A stretch of DNA of 64,000 bases from Arachis hypogaea. Lineage: Eukaryota; Streptophyta; Magnoliopsida; Fabales; Fabaceae. The stretch lies in the NCBI RefSeq assembly GCF_003086295.3, contig NC_092051.1, positions 23,555,940 to 23,619,939 on the forward strand, in the 5' to 3' direction. Shown one piece after another: positions 30,766 to 42,140 of the stretch. Each line of letters starts with the position of its first letter. Position 1 is the first letter of the stretch. A program made the position numbers and the translations under genes. Below the pieces are notes generated by a model. That model saw nothing but the letters and a program-made list of their open reading frames with translations. It was not told the origin of the DNA and ran no database searches.

Positions 30766-32792
30766 GGGAACGAACAACAATTTTGCATTTGTTTCCGGTA
30801 ACAACAGTGCCAAGTTTTTGGTCCGGCAACAACACCAAGTTTTTGGTGCCGTTGCCGGGGATTGTTCGAGTTTGGACAACTGACGGTTCATCTTGTTGCT
30901 CAGATTAGGTAATTTTATTTTAATTTTAAGCTTTTTGTTTTTATTATTTTTATTTTCGAAAAAAAAATAAAAATAAATATTTTCAAAAATATATTTTTCT
31001 TCAGAATTTTTAAGAATGAATTCTAGTGTTTCATGATGATTTGTTGAATCTTGGCTGGCTGTAAGCCATGTCTAATCTTTTGGACCGGGGTTTCAACTTA
31101 TCATCACAAGAGCTTGTTGATCTTCACCCATTTGGTAGTTACACACATAGTTGTTGTATACATGGGAGGTAGGCAATATTTACTGAAGCTTGGCTGGCCA
31201 TTGGCCATGTGTAGTGTTTTGGATCGGAGCTTTCACTAAAAGCTTGGCTAGATAGTAAGTCATGTCTAATTCCTGGACTGGAGTTTTAGACTAACATTGC
31301 AAGATTCCTGGAATTCCTATTAAAAATTTTTTTTTTGAAATCCTTATTTTCTTTTTCAAAATAATTTTCAAAAAAATATGCAAAAAAATTTAATAAAATC
31401 ATAAAAATAAAAAATAATTTGATGTTTCTTGTTTGAGTCTTGTGTCAGTTTTTAAGTTTGGTGTCAATTACACGTTTATCTCTTTCTTGCATTTTTCAAA
31501 AATTCATGCATTGCATTCTTCATGATCTTCAAGTTGTTCTTGGTAAGTCTTCTTGTTTGATCTTCATATTTTCTTGTTTTGTGTCTTTTCTTGTTTTTCA
31601 TATGCATTCTTGAATTATTAGTGTCCAGAGAATAAAAATTTCTAAGTTTGGTGTCTTGCATGTTTCTCTTTTCTTAAAAATTTTCAAAAATAAGTTCTTG
31701 ATGTTCATCATGATCTTCAAAGTGTTCTTGGTGTTCATCTTGACATTCATAGTGTTCTTGCATGCATCATTTGTTTTGATCCAAAATTTTCATGCATTAA
31801 GTCCTTTTATTGTTTTTCTCTTTCTTCATAAAAAATTCAAAAATAAAAAAAATATCTTTCCCTTTTTCTCTCATAAACTTTCAAAAATTTGAGTTGACTT
31901 TTTCAAAAAGTTTTTAAATTTAATTGTTTCTTATGAGTCAAATCAAATTTTCAATTTAAAAATTCTATCTTTTTTTTCAAATCTTTTTCAAAAATCAAAT
32001 CGTTTTTATTTTTTCTTTCATATTTTCGAAAATTTCAAATTAATTTTCAAAAATCTTTTTCTTATCTTGTTCATAATTTCAAAATCTTTACTAACAATTA
32101 ATGTGATTGATTCAAAAATTTTTAAGTTTGTTACTTGCCTAGTAAGAAAGGCTCAATCTTTAAATTTTTAAATCATATCTTTTTGTTTTTTGTTAGTCAA
32201 GTAATCAACTTTAATTTTCAAAATCAAATATTTTTAAATTTCTTTTTCAAATCTTTTCAAAATAAGTTTCAATCACATCTTTTTCAAAATTAATTTCAAA
32301 ATCTTTTCTAACTTCTTATCTTTTCAAAATTTGATTTTCAAATCTTTTTCAATTAACCACTTAACTTTTTGTTTGATTCTTGTCTTTTTCAAAACTACCT
32401 AACTAACTCTCTCTTTCTAATTTTCGAAAATCCCTTCCCTCTTTTTCAAAATTCCTTTTTAATTAACTATTTGTTTTAAATGTTAATTTGATTTAATTTT
32501 ATTTTCCTTTCTTAATTTTCGAATTTTAACTTTAATTTTTAATTTAAAAATAAAAATATTTTTCTTTTCTTTTCAATTATTTTCGAAAATTCCATCCCTC
32601 ATCCCCTTCTATTTATTTATTTATCTACTAACACCCCTTTTTCACTCAAAAATTCGAACCCAATCCTTTCCCCTGTGTTTGGATTCTTATCTTTTTCTTT
32701 TGCTACTCTTCTCTTCTTATACTTACATAAGGAATCTCTATACTGTGACATAGAGGATTCCATATTTTTTTTTGTGTTATCTTCTTTTTCAT
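30766..32792 (+). other. F1 leader, about 2 kb, U-rich
   Basis: Non-coding and dominated by TTTTCAAAA words and the palindrome TTTTCGAAAA. It includes the motif AAGTTTGGTGTC at about 31454 and 31644. The strong base skew is shared with F2 and F3. Confidence 0.75.
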
Positions 32793-34171
32793 ATAAGAAG
32801 GAACAAGGATAAGAACATTCTTGTTGAAGCTGATCCTGAATCTGAAAGGACTCTGAAGAGGAAGCTAAGGGAAGCTAAAGCACAACTCTCTGGAGAAAAT
32901 CTGAATGAAATTTTTGAAAAAGAAGGAGACATGGCTGAAAATAATAACAATGCAAGGAAGATGCTTGGTGACTTTACTGCACCAAATTCTAATTTACATG
33001 GAAGAAGCATCTCAATCCCTGCCATTGGAGCAAACAATTTTGAGCTTAAACCTCAATTAGTTTCTCTGATGCAACAGAACTGCAAGTTTCATGGACTTCC
33101 ATCAGAAGATCCTTTTCAGTTATTAACTGAATTTTTGCAGATCTGTGATACTGTTAAGACCAATGGGGTTGACTTCGAGGTCTACAGGCTTATGCTTTTC
33201 CCGTTTGCTGTAAGAGACATAGCTAGAATATGGTTGGACTCTCAACCTAAAGATAGCCTGAACTCTTGGGATAAGCTGGTCACGGCTTTCTTAGCCAAGT
33301 TCTTTCCTCCTCAAAAGCTTAGTAAGCTTAGAGTGGATATTCAAACCTTCAGACAGAAGGATGGTGAATCCCTCTATGAAGCTTGGGAGAGATATAAGCA
33401 ACTGACCAAAAAGTGTCCTTCTGACATGCTTTCAGAATGGACCATCCTGGATATATTCTATGATGGTCTGTCTGAGTTATCAAAGATGTCATTGGACCAT
33501 TCTGCAGATGGATCCATTCACCTAAAGAAAACGCCTGCAGAAGCTCAGGAACTCATTGACATGGTTGCAAATAACCAGTTCATGTACACTTCTGAAAGGA
33601 ATCCTGTGAGTAATGGGACGCCTCAGAGGAAGGGAGTTCTTGAAATTGATACTCTGAATGCCATATTGGCTCAGAATAAAATATTGACTCAGCAAGTCAA
33701 TATGATCTCTCAGAGTCTGAATAGATTGAAGGAATCATCCAACAGTACTATAGAGGCATTTTCTGAAGAAGAAGCTTATGATCTTGAGAACCCTGCAATA
33801 GCAGAGGTGAATTATATGGGTGAACCCTATGGAAACACTTATAATCCCTCATGGAAAAATCATCCAAATTTCTCATGGAAGGATAAACAAAAGCCTCAAC
33901 AAGGCTTTAATAATGGTGGAAGAAACAAGTTTAGCAATAGCAAGCCTTTTCCATCATCCACTCAGCAACAGACAGAGAATTCTGAGCAGAATCTATCTAG
34001 CTTAGCAAATATAGTCTCTGATCTATCTAAGGCCACTTTAAGTTTCATGAATGAAACAAGGTCCTCCATTAGAAATTTGGAGGCACAAGTAGGCCAGCTG
34101 AGTAAAAGGGTCACTGAAACTCCTCCTAGTACTCTCCCAAGCAATACAGAAGAAAATCCAAAGAGAGAGTG
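32793..34171 (+). pseudogene. gag: F1 gag, start codon lost and 3' end cut
   Basis: Where F2 has its ATG (37772), F1 has ATA at 32793-32795; the first in-frame ATG is at about 32932. The reading frame is otherwise open. It has the retrotransposon gag block: GLPSEDPFQLLTEFL, MLFPFAVRD, WLDSQPKDSLNSWDKL, FLAKFFPPQKL and YEAWERYKQL. Towards the end it is Asn/Gln/Ser-rich. The last F1 codons are at 34171, after which translation would run into the LTR of F2. Protease and ORF2 of F1 are not in the window. Confidence 0.85.
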
Positions 34172-35887
34172 TGATGAGCGGATAATTTATACGCTTTTTG
34201 GCATTGTTTTTAGTATATTTTTAGTAGAATCTAGTTACTTTTAGGGATGTTTTTATTAGTTTTTATGTTAAATTTACATTTCTGGACTTTACTATGAGTT
34301 TTGTGTGTTTTTCTGTGATTTCAGGTATTTTCTGGCGGAAATTGAGGGACTTGAGCAAAAATCAGATTCAGAGGTTGAAGAAGGACTGCTGATGCTGTTG
34401 GATTCTGACCTCCCTGCACTCAAAGTGGATTTTCTGGAGCTACAGAATTCAAAATGGCGCGCTTCCAATTGCGTTGGAAAGTAGACATCCAGGGCTTTCC
34501 AGCAATATATAATAGTCCATACTTTGGCCGAGTTTAGACGATGTAAAAGGGCGTTGAACGCCAGTTCTACGTTGCTATCTAGAGTTAAACGCCAGAAACA
34601 CGTCACAAGCCAGAGTTGAACGCCAGAAATACATTACAAACTGGCGTTCAACTCCAAGATTGACCTCTACACGTGTAACATTCAAGCTCAGCCCAAGCAC
34701 ACACCAAGTGGGCCCCGGAAGTGGATTTATGCATCAATTACTTACTTCTGTAAACCCTAGAAACTAGTTTAGTATAAATAGGACTTTTTACTATTGTAGT
34801 AGACATCTTTTGATCATTTTTAGATCTCTAGACCTCCATGGGAGGCTGGCCACTCGGCCATGCTTACCCTATATTCACTTATGTATTTTCAAACGGTAGA
34901 GTTTCTACACTCCATAGATTAAGGTGTGGAGCTTTGTTGTTCCTCATGAATTAATGCAAAGTACTACTGTTTTTCTATTCAATTCAAGTTATTCCGCTTC
35001 TAAGATATTCATTCGCACTTCAACATGAATGTGATGAACGTGACAATCATCATCATTCCCTACGAACGCGTGCCTGACAACCACTTCTGTTCTACCTTAG
35101 ATTGAATGAGTATCTCTTGGATCTCTTAATCAGAATCTTCGTGGTATAAGCTAGATTGATGGCAGCATTCATGAGAGTCCGGAAAGTCTAAACCTTGTCT
35201 GTGGTATTCCGAGTAGGACTCTGGGATTGAATGACTGTGACGAACTTCAAACTCGCGAGTGCTGGGCGTAGTGACAGACGCAAAAGGAGGGTGAATCCTA
35301 TTCCAGTATGATCGAGAACCTCAGATGATTAGCCGTGCTGTGACAGAGCATTTGGACCATTTTCACAAGAGGATAGGATGCAGCCATTGACAAGGATGAT
35401 GCCTCCAGACGATTAGCCATGCAGTGACAGCGCATTGGACCATTTTCCAGAGAGGATAAAAAGTAGCCATTGACAACGGTGATGTCCTTACATAAAGCCA
35501 GCCATGGAAAGGAGTAAGACTGATTGGATGAAGACAGCAGGAAAGCAGAGGTTCAGAGGAACGAAAGCATCTCTATACACTTATCTGAAATTCTCACCAA
35601 TGAATTACATAAGTGTTTCTATCCCTATTTTAAGTTTACTTATTATTAATTTCGAAAACTCCATAACTATTTGATATCCGCCTGACTGAGATTTACAAGG
35701 TGACCATAGCTTGCTTCAAGCCGACAATCTCCGTGGGATCGACCGTTACTCACGTAAGGTTTATTACTTGGACGACCCAGTGCACTTGCTGGTTAGTTGT
35801 ATCGAAGTTGTGAATGAAAAACGATTTATTAAGACGTGCGTACAGAGTTTTTGGCGCCGTTGCCTGAGATCACAATTTCGTGCACCA
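34172..35887 (+). repeat. 5' LTR of F2 (1716 bp)
   Basis: TGATGAGCGG...TTTCGTGCACCA. TATAAATA lies at 34773-34780. Foldback motifs (GGGCGTTGAACGCCAG, AGTTAAACGCCAG, AGTTGAACGCCAG, CTGGCGTTCAACTCCA) lie at about 34551-34655. A PBS-like TGGCGCCGTTGCC occurs inside the LTR at 35852. Confidence 0.88.
34773..34780 (+). promoter_or_regulatory. TATA box in the F2 5' LTR
   Basis: TATAAATA, preserved at 29638 (F1) and on the minus strand at 54753-54746 and 63757-63750 (F3). This conservation in four LTRs supports it as the core promoter of the genomic RNA. Confidence 0.7.
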
Positions 35888-35893
35888 AGTTTT

Positions 35894-35911
35894 TGGCGCC
35901 GTTGCCGGGGA
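35894..35911 (+). other. Primer binding site of F2 (tRNA-Asp)
   Basis: TGGCGCCGTTGCCGGGGA, an exact match to the plant tRNA-Asp 3' complement, six bases after the LTR. Confidence 0.9.
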
Positions 35912-37771
35912 TTGTTCGAGTTTGGACAAGTGACAGTTCATCTTGTTGCTCAGATTAGGTAATTTTCTTTTTGTTTTATTTTCAAAAATTTTTCAAAAAC
36001 CTTTCAAAACTTTCTCCTTTGTTTTCGAAAAAAAAATGTTTTCAAAAAATATATTTTTCTTCAGAATTTTTAAGAATGAATTCTAGTGTTTCATGATGAT
36101 TTGTTGAATCTTGGCTGGCTGTAAGCCATGTCTAATCTTTTGGACTGGGGTTTCAACTTATCATCACAAGAGCTTGTTGATTCTCACACACTTAGTTGCT
36201 CTATACATGGAAAGCATCAATATTTTCTAAAGCTTGGCTGGCTATTAAGCCATGCCTAACCCTCAGATTGGAGCTTTAGACTAAGAGTACAAGATTCCTG
36301 GAATTCATATTAAAAATTTTAAAATCCTTATTTCCTTTTTCCTATATGTTTTTTCGAAAAAAAATATACAAAAATCCAAAAAAATAAAAAAATCATAAAA
36401 ATAAAAAATATTTCATGTTTCTTGTTTGAGTCTTGAGTCAAGTTGAAAGTTTGGTGTCAATTGCATATCCATCTTGCATTTTTCGAAAAATTCATGCATT
36501 CATAGTGTTCTTCATGATCTTCAAGTTATTCTTGGTAAGTCTTCTTGTTTGATCTTGATGTTTTCATGTTTTGTGTCTTTTCTTGTTTTTCATATGCATT
36601 CTTGCATTCATAGTGTCTATACATGAAAAATTTTTAAGTTTGGTATCTTGCATGTTTTCTTTGCATTAAAAATTTTTCAAAAATAAGTTCTTGATGTTCA
36701 TCTTGACATTCAAAGTATTCTTGGTGTTCATCTTGACATTCATAGCATTCTTGCATGCTTTCATTGTTTTTATCCAAAATTTTCATGCATTGAGTCTTTT
36801 TCATGTTTTTTCCTCTCATCATTAAAAATTCAAAAATAAAAAAAATATATCTTTCCCTTTTTCACTCATAAATTTCAAAAATTTGAGTTGACTTTTTCAA
36901 AACTTTTTAAAATCTAGTTGTTTTTATGAGTCAAATCAAATTTTCAATTTAAAAAATCTTATCTTTTTCAAAATCTTTTTCAAAATCAAATCTTTTTCAT
37001 TTTTCTTATTTATTTTCGAAAATTTTAAAAATATTTTTCAAAAATATTTTTCTTATCTTTATCTCCTAATTTTCAAAAATAACATCATCAATTAATGTTT
37101 TGATTCAAAAATTTCAAGTTTGTTACTTGCTTGTTAAGAAAGATTCAAACTTTGAGTTCTAAAATCATATCTTGTGATTTCTTGTGAATCAAGTCATTAA
37201 TTGTGATTTTAAAAATCAAATCTTTTTCAAAACTAAATTCAATCATATCTTTTCAAAAATATCTCTTTATCTTATCTTTTTCAAAATTTGATTTTAAAAT
37301 ATCCTTTCTAACTTCTTATCTTCTTATCTTTTCAAAATTGATTTTCAAAATTTGTTTCAACTAACTAACTAACTTTTTGTTTGTTTCTTATCTTTTTCAA
37401 AACTACCTAACTAACTCTCTCTCTCTAATTTTCGAAAATATCTTCCCTCTTTTTCAAAATTTCTTTTTAATTAACTAATTATTTTAATTTTTTATTTTAA
37501 TTCTCGAAAATTACTAACCTTTTTCAAAAACTATTTTCGAAAATCACTAACTCTTTTTCAAAAATTATTTTCGAAAATTCTCTCTCTCTCTTATCTCCTT
37601 CTATTTATTTATTCATCTACTAACACTTCATCTCACCCAAATTCAAACCCCCTCTTCCATCTGTGTTCGAATTTTTTTCTTCTTCTTTTCTTCTACTCAC
37701 ACAGGGACCTCTATACTGTGGTAAAAAGGACCCCTATTATTATTATTATTTTTCTGTCCTTTTTTTTTCAT
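35912..37771 (+). other. F2 leader with TTTTCGAAAA words and short tandem repeats
   Basis: U-rich and non-coding. TTTTCGAAAA or a one-base variant is seen at about 36019, 36350, 36481, 37013, 37428, 37530 and 37566. At 36685-36760 the words TGTTCATCTTGACATTCA and CATTCTTG repeat in tandem. AAGTTTGGTGTC is at about 36448. Possible roles (packaging, regulation) are not shown by the sequence. Confidence 0.7.
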
Positions 37772-40105
37772 ATGAGCAGGAGCAAGGACAAGAACATTCT
37801 TGTTGAAGCAGATCCAGAACCTGAAAGGGCTCTGAAGAGGAAACTAAGAGAAGCTAAATTACAACAATCCAGCAAGCACCTTTCAGAAATTTTCGAACAG
37901 AAAGAGGAGATGGCAGCCGAAAATAATAATAATGCAAGGAGGATGCTTGGTGACTTTACTGCACCTAATTCCAATTTACATGGAAGAAGCATCTCCATTC
38001 CTGCCATTGGAGCAAACAATTTTGAGCTGAAACCTCAATTAGTTTCTCTGATGAAGCAGAACTGCAAGTTTCATGGACTTCCATCTGAAGATCCTTTTCA
38101 GTTCTTAACTGAATTCTTGCAGATCTGTGATACTGTTAAGACTAATGGAGTAGATCCTGAAGTCTACAGGCTCATGCTTTTCCCTTTTGCTGTGAGAGAC
38201 AGAGCTAGAATATGGTTGGACTCTCAACCTAAGGATAGCCTGAACTCTTGGGATAAGCTGGTCAAGGCTTTTTTAGCCAAGTTCTTTCCTCCTCAAAAGC
38301 TGAGTAAGCTTAGAGTGGATGTTCAGACCTTCAGACAGAAAGAAGGTGAATCCATCTATGAAGCTTGGGAGAGATACAAAGAACTGACCAAAAAGTGTCC
38401 TTCTGACATGCTTTCAGAATGGACCATCCTGGATATATTCTATGATGGTCTATCTGAATTGGCTAAAATGTCATTGGATACTTCTGCAGGTGGATCCATT
38501 CACCTAAAGAAAACGCCTGCAGAAGCTCAAGAACTCATTGACATGGTTGCTAATAACCAGTTCATGTACACTTCTAAGAGGAATCCTGTGAGTAATGGGA
38601 CGCCTATGAAGAAGGGAGTTCTTGAAATTGATACTCTGAATGCCATACTGGCTCAGAATAAAATATTGACTCAGCAAGTCAATTTGATTTCTCAGAGTCT
38701 GAATGGAATGCAAGCTGCATCCAACAATACTCAAGAGGCATCTTCTGAAGAAGAAGCTTATGATCCTGAAAATCCTGCAATAGCAGAGGTGAATTACATG
38801 GGTGAACCTTATGGAAACACCTATAACCCCTCATGGAGAAATCACCCAAATCTCTCATGGAAGGATCAACAAAAGCCTCAACAAGGCTTTAATAATGGTG
38901 GAAGAAATAGGTTTAACAATAGTAAACCTTTTCCATCATCCACTCAGCAACAGACAGAGAACTCTGAACAAAATACCTCTAATTTAGCAAACTTAGTCTC
39001 TGATCTATCTAAGGCCACGGTAAGTTTCATGAATGAAACAAGGTCCTCCATTAGAAATTTGGAGGCACAAGTGGGTTAGCTGAGTAAAAGGATCACTGAA
39101 ATCCCTCCTAATACTCTCCCAAGTAATACAGAAGAAAATCCAAAAGGAGAGTGCAAGGCCATTGACATTACCACCATGGCCGAACCTGTAAGGGAGGTTG
39201 AGGACATAAATCCCAGTGAGGAAGACCTCCTGGGACGTCCAGTGATCAATAAGGAGTTTCCCTTTGAGGAACCAAAGGAATCTAAGACTCATCTAGAGAC
39301 CATAAAGATTCTATTAAACCTCCTTATGCCCTTCATAAGCTCTGATGAGTATTCCTCTTCTGAAGAAAATGAGGATGTTACTGAAGAGCAAGTTGCCAAG
39401 TACCTTGGTGCAATCATGAAGCTGAATGCCAAATTATTTGGTATTGAGACTTGGGAGGATGAACCTCCCTTGTTCACCAATGAACTAAGTGATCTGGATC
39501 AACTGACATTGCCTCAGAAGAAACAGGATCCTGGAAAGTTCGTAATACCTTGTACCATAGGCAACATGATCTTTGAAAAGGCTCTGTGTGACCTTGGTTC
39601 AGGGATAAACCTCATGCTCATCTCTGTAATAGAGAAACTGGGAATCTTTGGGGTGCAAGCTACTAAAATCTCATTAGAAATGGCACACAATTCAAGAAAA
39701 TAGGCTTATGGACAAGTAGAGGACGTGTTAGTAAAGGTTGAAGGCCTTTACATCCCTACTGATTTCATAATCCTTGATACTGGGAAGGATGAGGATGAAT
39801 CCATCATCCTTGGAAGACCTTTCCTAGCCACAGCAAGAGCTGTGATTGATGTTGACAGAGGTGAATTAGTCCTTCAATTGAATGAGGACTCCCTTGTGTT
39901 TACAACTCAAGGTTACCCTTCTGTAAACATGGAAAAGAGGCACAGTAAGCTTCTCTCAAAACAGAGTCAACCAGAGCCCCCACAGTCAAACTCTAAGTTT
40001 GGTGTTGGGAGGCCACAACCAAACTCTAAGTTTGGTGTTAAACTCCCATATCCAAACTCTAAGTTTGGTGTTGGGAAGTCTCAACAATGCTCTGAACATT
40101 TGTGA
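37772..40105 (+). pseudogene. gag-pro: F2 gag-protease polyprotein, two nonsense codons
   Basis: The ATG at 37772 (MSRSKDKNIL) is chosen because F3 uses the same start. A single frame of 778 codons ends in TGA at 40103-40105. In-frame TAG stops at 39077-39079 and 39701-39703 both sit where F1 or F3 has CAG. Gag shows the capsid block (FHGLPSEDPFQFLTEFLQ, ARIWLDSQPKD, FLAKFFPPQKLSKL, YEAWERYKELTKKC). No CCHC zinc knuckle is seen. The protease has the active-site block ALCDLGSGINLM and a C-terminal ILGRPFLATARAVIDV. The tail repeats NSKFGV, encoded by the AAGTTTGGTGT motif. Gag would build the particle and the protease would cleave it. It is not functional as written. Confidence 0.87.
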
Positions 40106-40991
40106 GGCTCCATGAGAGCCCACTGTCAAGCTATTGACATTAAAGAAGCGCTTGTTGGGAGGCAACCCAATTTTTATTTATCTAATTTTATTTTTCTTGT
40201 TTTTTCATGTTTTATTAGGTTCATGATCATGTGGAGTCACAAATAAATATAAAATTGAAAACGGAATCAAAAACAGCAGAAGAAAAATCACACCCTGGAG
40301 GAAGAACTTACTGGCGTTTAAATGCCAGTAAGAAGCATCTGGCTGGCGTTCAACGCCAGAACAGAGCATGGTTCTGGCGCTGAACACCCAAAATGGGCAG
40401 CATCTGGGCGTTTGAATGCCAGAATTGCACCCTGGAGAAGAGCTGGCGCTGAACGCCCAGAACAAGCATGGTTCTGGCGTTCAACGCCAGAAATGGGCAA
40501 CAAATGGGCGTTCAACGCCCAAAACAAGCACCAATCTGGCGCTGAACGCCCAGAATTGTATGCAAGGGCATTTTGCATGCCTAATTTGGTGCAAGGTTGT
40601 AAATCCTTGAACACCTCAGGATCTGTGGACCCCACAGGATCCCCACCCACCTCCACTCACTTATTCTCACCCCTCTTTCACACAATCCCATAAACACTCT
40701 TCCCCAAAACTCTTCACCAATCACCTCAATCTCTCTTCCCTATCACCACTTCACCCCTCACATCCATCCACTCTTCCCCATAAACCTACCTCATAAACCC
40801 CACCTACCTTCAAAATTCAAAATCAATTTTCCACCCAAAACCACCCTTATGGCCGAATACACCCCTCCCCCCTCTCCTCCATATTTTCTTCTTCTTCTTC
40901 ATCTATTCTTTCTTCTCTTGCTCGAGGGAGAGCAATATTCTAAGTTTGGTGTGGTAAAAGCATAAGCTTTTTGTTTTTTCCATTACCATTG
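40106..40991 (+). other. F2 spacer between protease and ORF2, in place of RT-RH-INT
   Basis: Holds the palindrome array (40310-40553), then a pyrimidine-rich leader (40640-40930). Compared with F3, about 95 bases containing a TATATAAA box are missing near 40855, at a short shared GGC(C/T)(G/A)AA word. No remnant of reverse transcriptase or integrase is visible. Confidence 0.75.
40310..40553 (+). repeat. Array of eight GGCGTT-AACGCC palindromes (F2)
   Basis: Eight inverted-repeat units of 17-20 bases, spaced about 30 bases apart: for example CTGGCGTTCAACGCCAG at 40343 and 40473, TGGGCGTTCAACGCCCA at 40505 and CTGGCGCTGAACGCCCAG at 40443 and 40536. Some units are imperfect (CTGGCGCTGAACACCCA). 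The linkers are also similar (AACAAGCATGGTT, AATGGGCA). Confidence 0.9.
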
Positions 40992-42140
40992 ATGGCACCC
41001 AAGACCGGAGAATCCTCTAGAAAAGGGAAAGGGAAGACAAAAGCTTCCACCTCCGAGTCATGGGAGATGGAAAGATTCATCTCCAAAGCTCATCAAGACC
41101 ACTTCTATGATGTTGTGGCCAAGAAGAAGGTGATTCCCGAGGTCCCTTTCAAGCTCAAAAGAAATGAGTATCCGGAGATCCGACATGAAATCCAAAGAAG
41201 AGGTTGAGAAATTCTAACAAACCCCATCCAACAAGTCGGCATCCTAATGGTTCAAGAGTTCTATGCCAATGCATGGATCACTAGGAACCATGATCAAAGT
41301 AAGAACCCGAATCCAAAGAATTATATTACAATGGTTCGGGGAAAATACTTAGATTTTAGTCCGGAAAATGTGAGGTTGGCGTTTAACTTGCCTATGATGC
41401 AAGGAGATGCACGCCCCTACACTAGAAGGGTCAACTTTAATCAAAGGTTGGACCAAGTCCTCATGGACATATGTGTGGAAGGAGCTCAATGGAAGATTGA
41501 CTCCAAAGGCAAGCCGGTTCAACTAAGAAGACTGGACCTCAAGCCTGTAACTAGAGGATGGTTAGAGTTCATACAACGCTCCATCATCCCCACTAGCAAC
41601 CGATCTGAAGTTACTGTGGATCGGACCATCATGATCCATAGCATCATGATTGGAGAGGAAGTAGAAGTTCATGAAGTCATCTCCCTTGAACTCTACAAAA
41701 TAGCCGAAAAGCCCTCTTCTTGGGCAAGGCTAGCTTTTCCTCATCTTATTTGCCATCTATGTTACTCAGTTGGAGCTTTCATAGAAGGAGACATTTCCAT
41801 TGAGGAAGAGAAGCCCATCACTAAGAAAAGGATGGAGCAAGCAAGAGAGCCCATTCATGGATCTCAAGAGACGCATGAAGCTCATCACCATGAGATCCCG
41901 GAGATGCCTCAAATGCATCTTCCTCCACAAAACTATTGGGAGCAAATCAACACCTCCCTAGGAGAATTAAGTTCCAACATGGGACAATTAAGGGTGGAAC
42001 ATCAAGAGCACTCCATCATCCTTCATGAAATTAGAGAATATCAAAAAGCAATGAGGGAGGAGCAACAAAGACAAGGAAGAGACATAGAAGAGCTCAAGGA
42101 CATCATTGGTTCCTCAAGAAGGAAACGCCACCATCACTAA
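40992..42140 (+). pseudogene. F2 ORF2: plant transposon protein (Athila env-position ORF), one stop
   Basis: The ATG at 40992 (MAPKTGESSRKGKGK) begins 382 codons in one frame, broken by TGA at 41205-41207 where F3 has TGG. F3 ORF2 has exactly the same length. The N-terminus is Lys/Ser-rich. The middle has VQEFYANAWITRN, MVRGKYLDFSP, VRLAFNL, RGWLEFIQRSIIPTSNRSEVT and LAFPHLICHLCYS, a block that I associate with the putative plant transposon protein family (PF20167, from memory). The C-terminal 90 residues form a likely coiled coil ending SRRKRHHH. There is no signal peptide and no membrane span, so the name envelope is not supported. A nuclear or nucleic-acid role is only a guess. Confidence 0.8.

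Larger units (their letters stand above)
29038..34171 (+). mobile_element. F1: Athila-lineage element, left part (5' LTR, leader, gag)
   Basis: Begins TGATGAGCGG after GTGAG (29033-29037, one half of its TSD), 50 bases upstream of the SIRE-like accessory ORF. It has LTR, PBS, a U-rich leader and gag. It stops abruptly at 34171, where the LTR of F2 begins. In F2 the corresponding sequence continues without a break (GAGAGTG then CAAGGCC), so F1 was most likely split by F2. Its remainder should lie to the right of the window. Confidence 0.8.

Noticed and set aside
32772..32792. F1 gag beginning at 32772 and F2 gag beginning at 37718
   Set aside because: These positions hold TTG and GTG, not ATG. 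The ATG at 37772 in F2, shared with F3, is the credible start, and F1 has ATA there.
40205..40693. Open frames through the palindrome array as small proteins
   Set aside because: They arise on both strands from the repeat itself (repeated LNAQN/AERPE-like words) and have no conserved start between copies.
40992..42140. Calling ORF2 an envelope protein
   Set aside because: It has no signal peptide, no membrane segment and no Cys-rich ectodomain. It is Lys-rich with a C-terminal coiled coil and a basic tail. Position alone is not enough.
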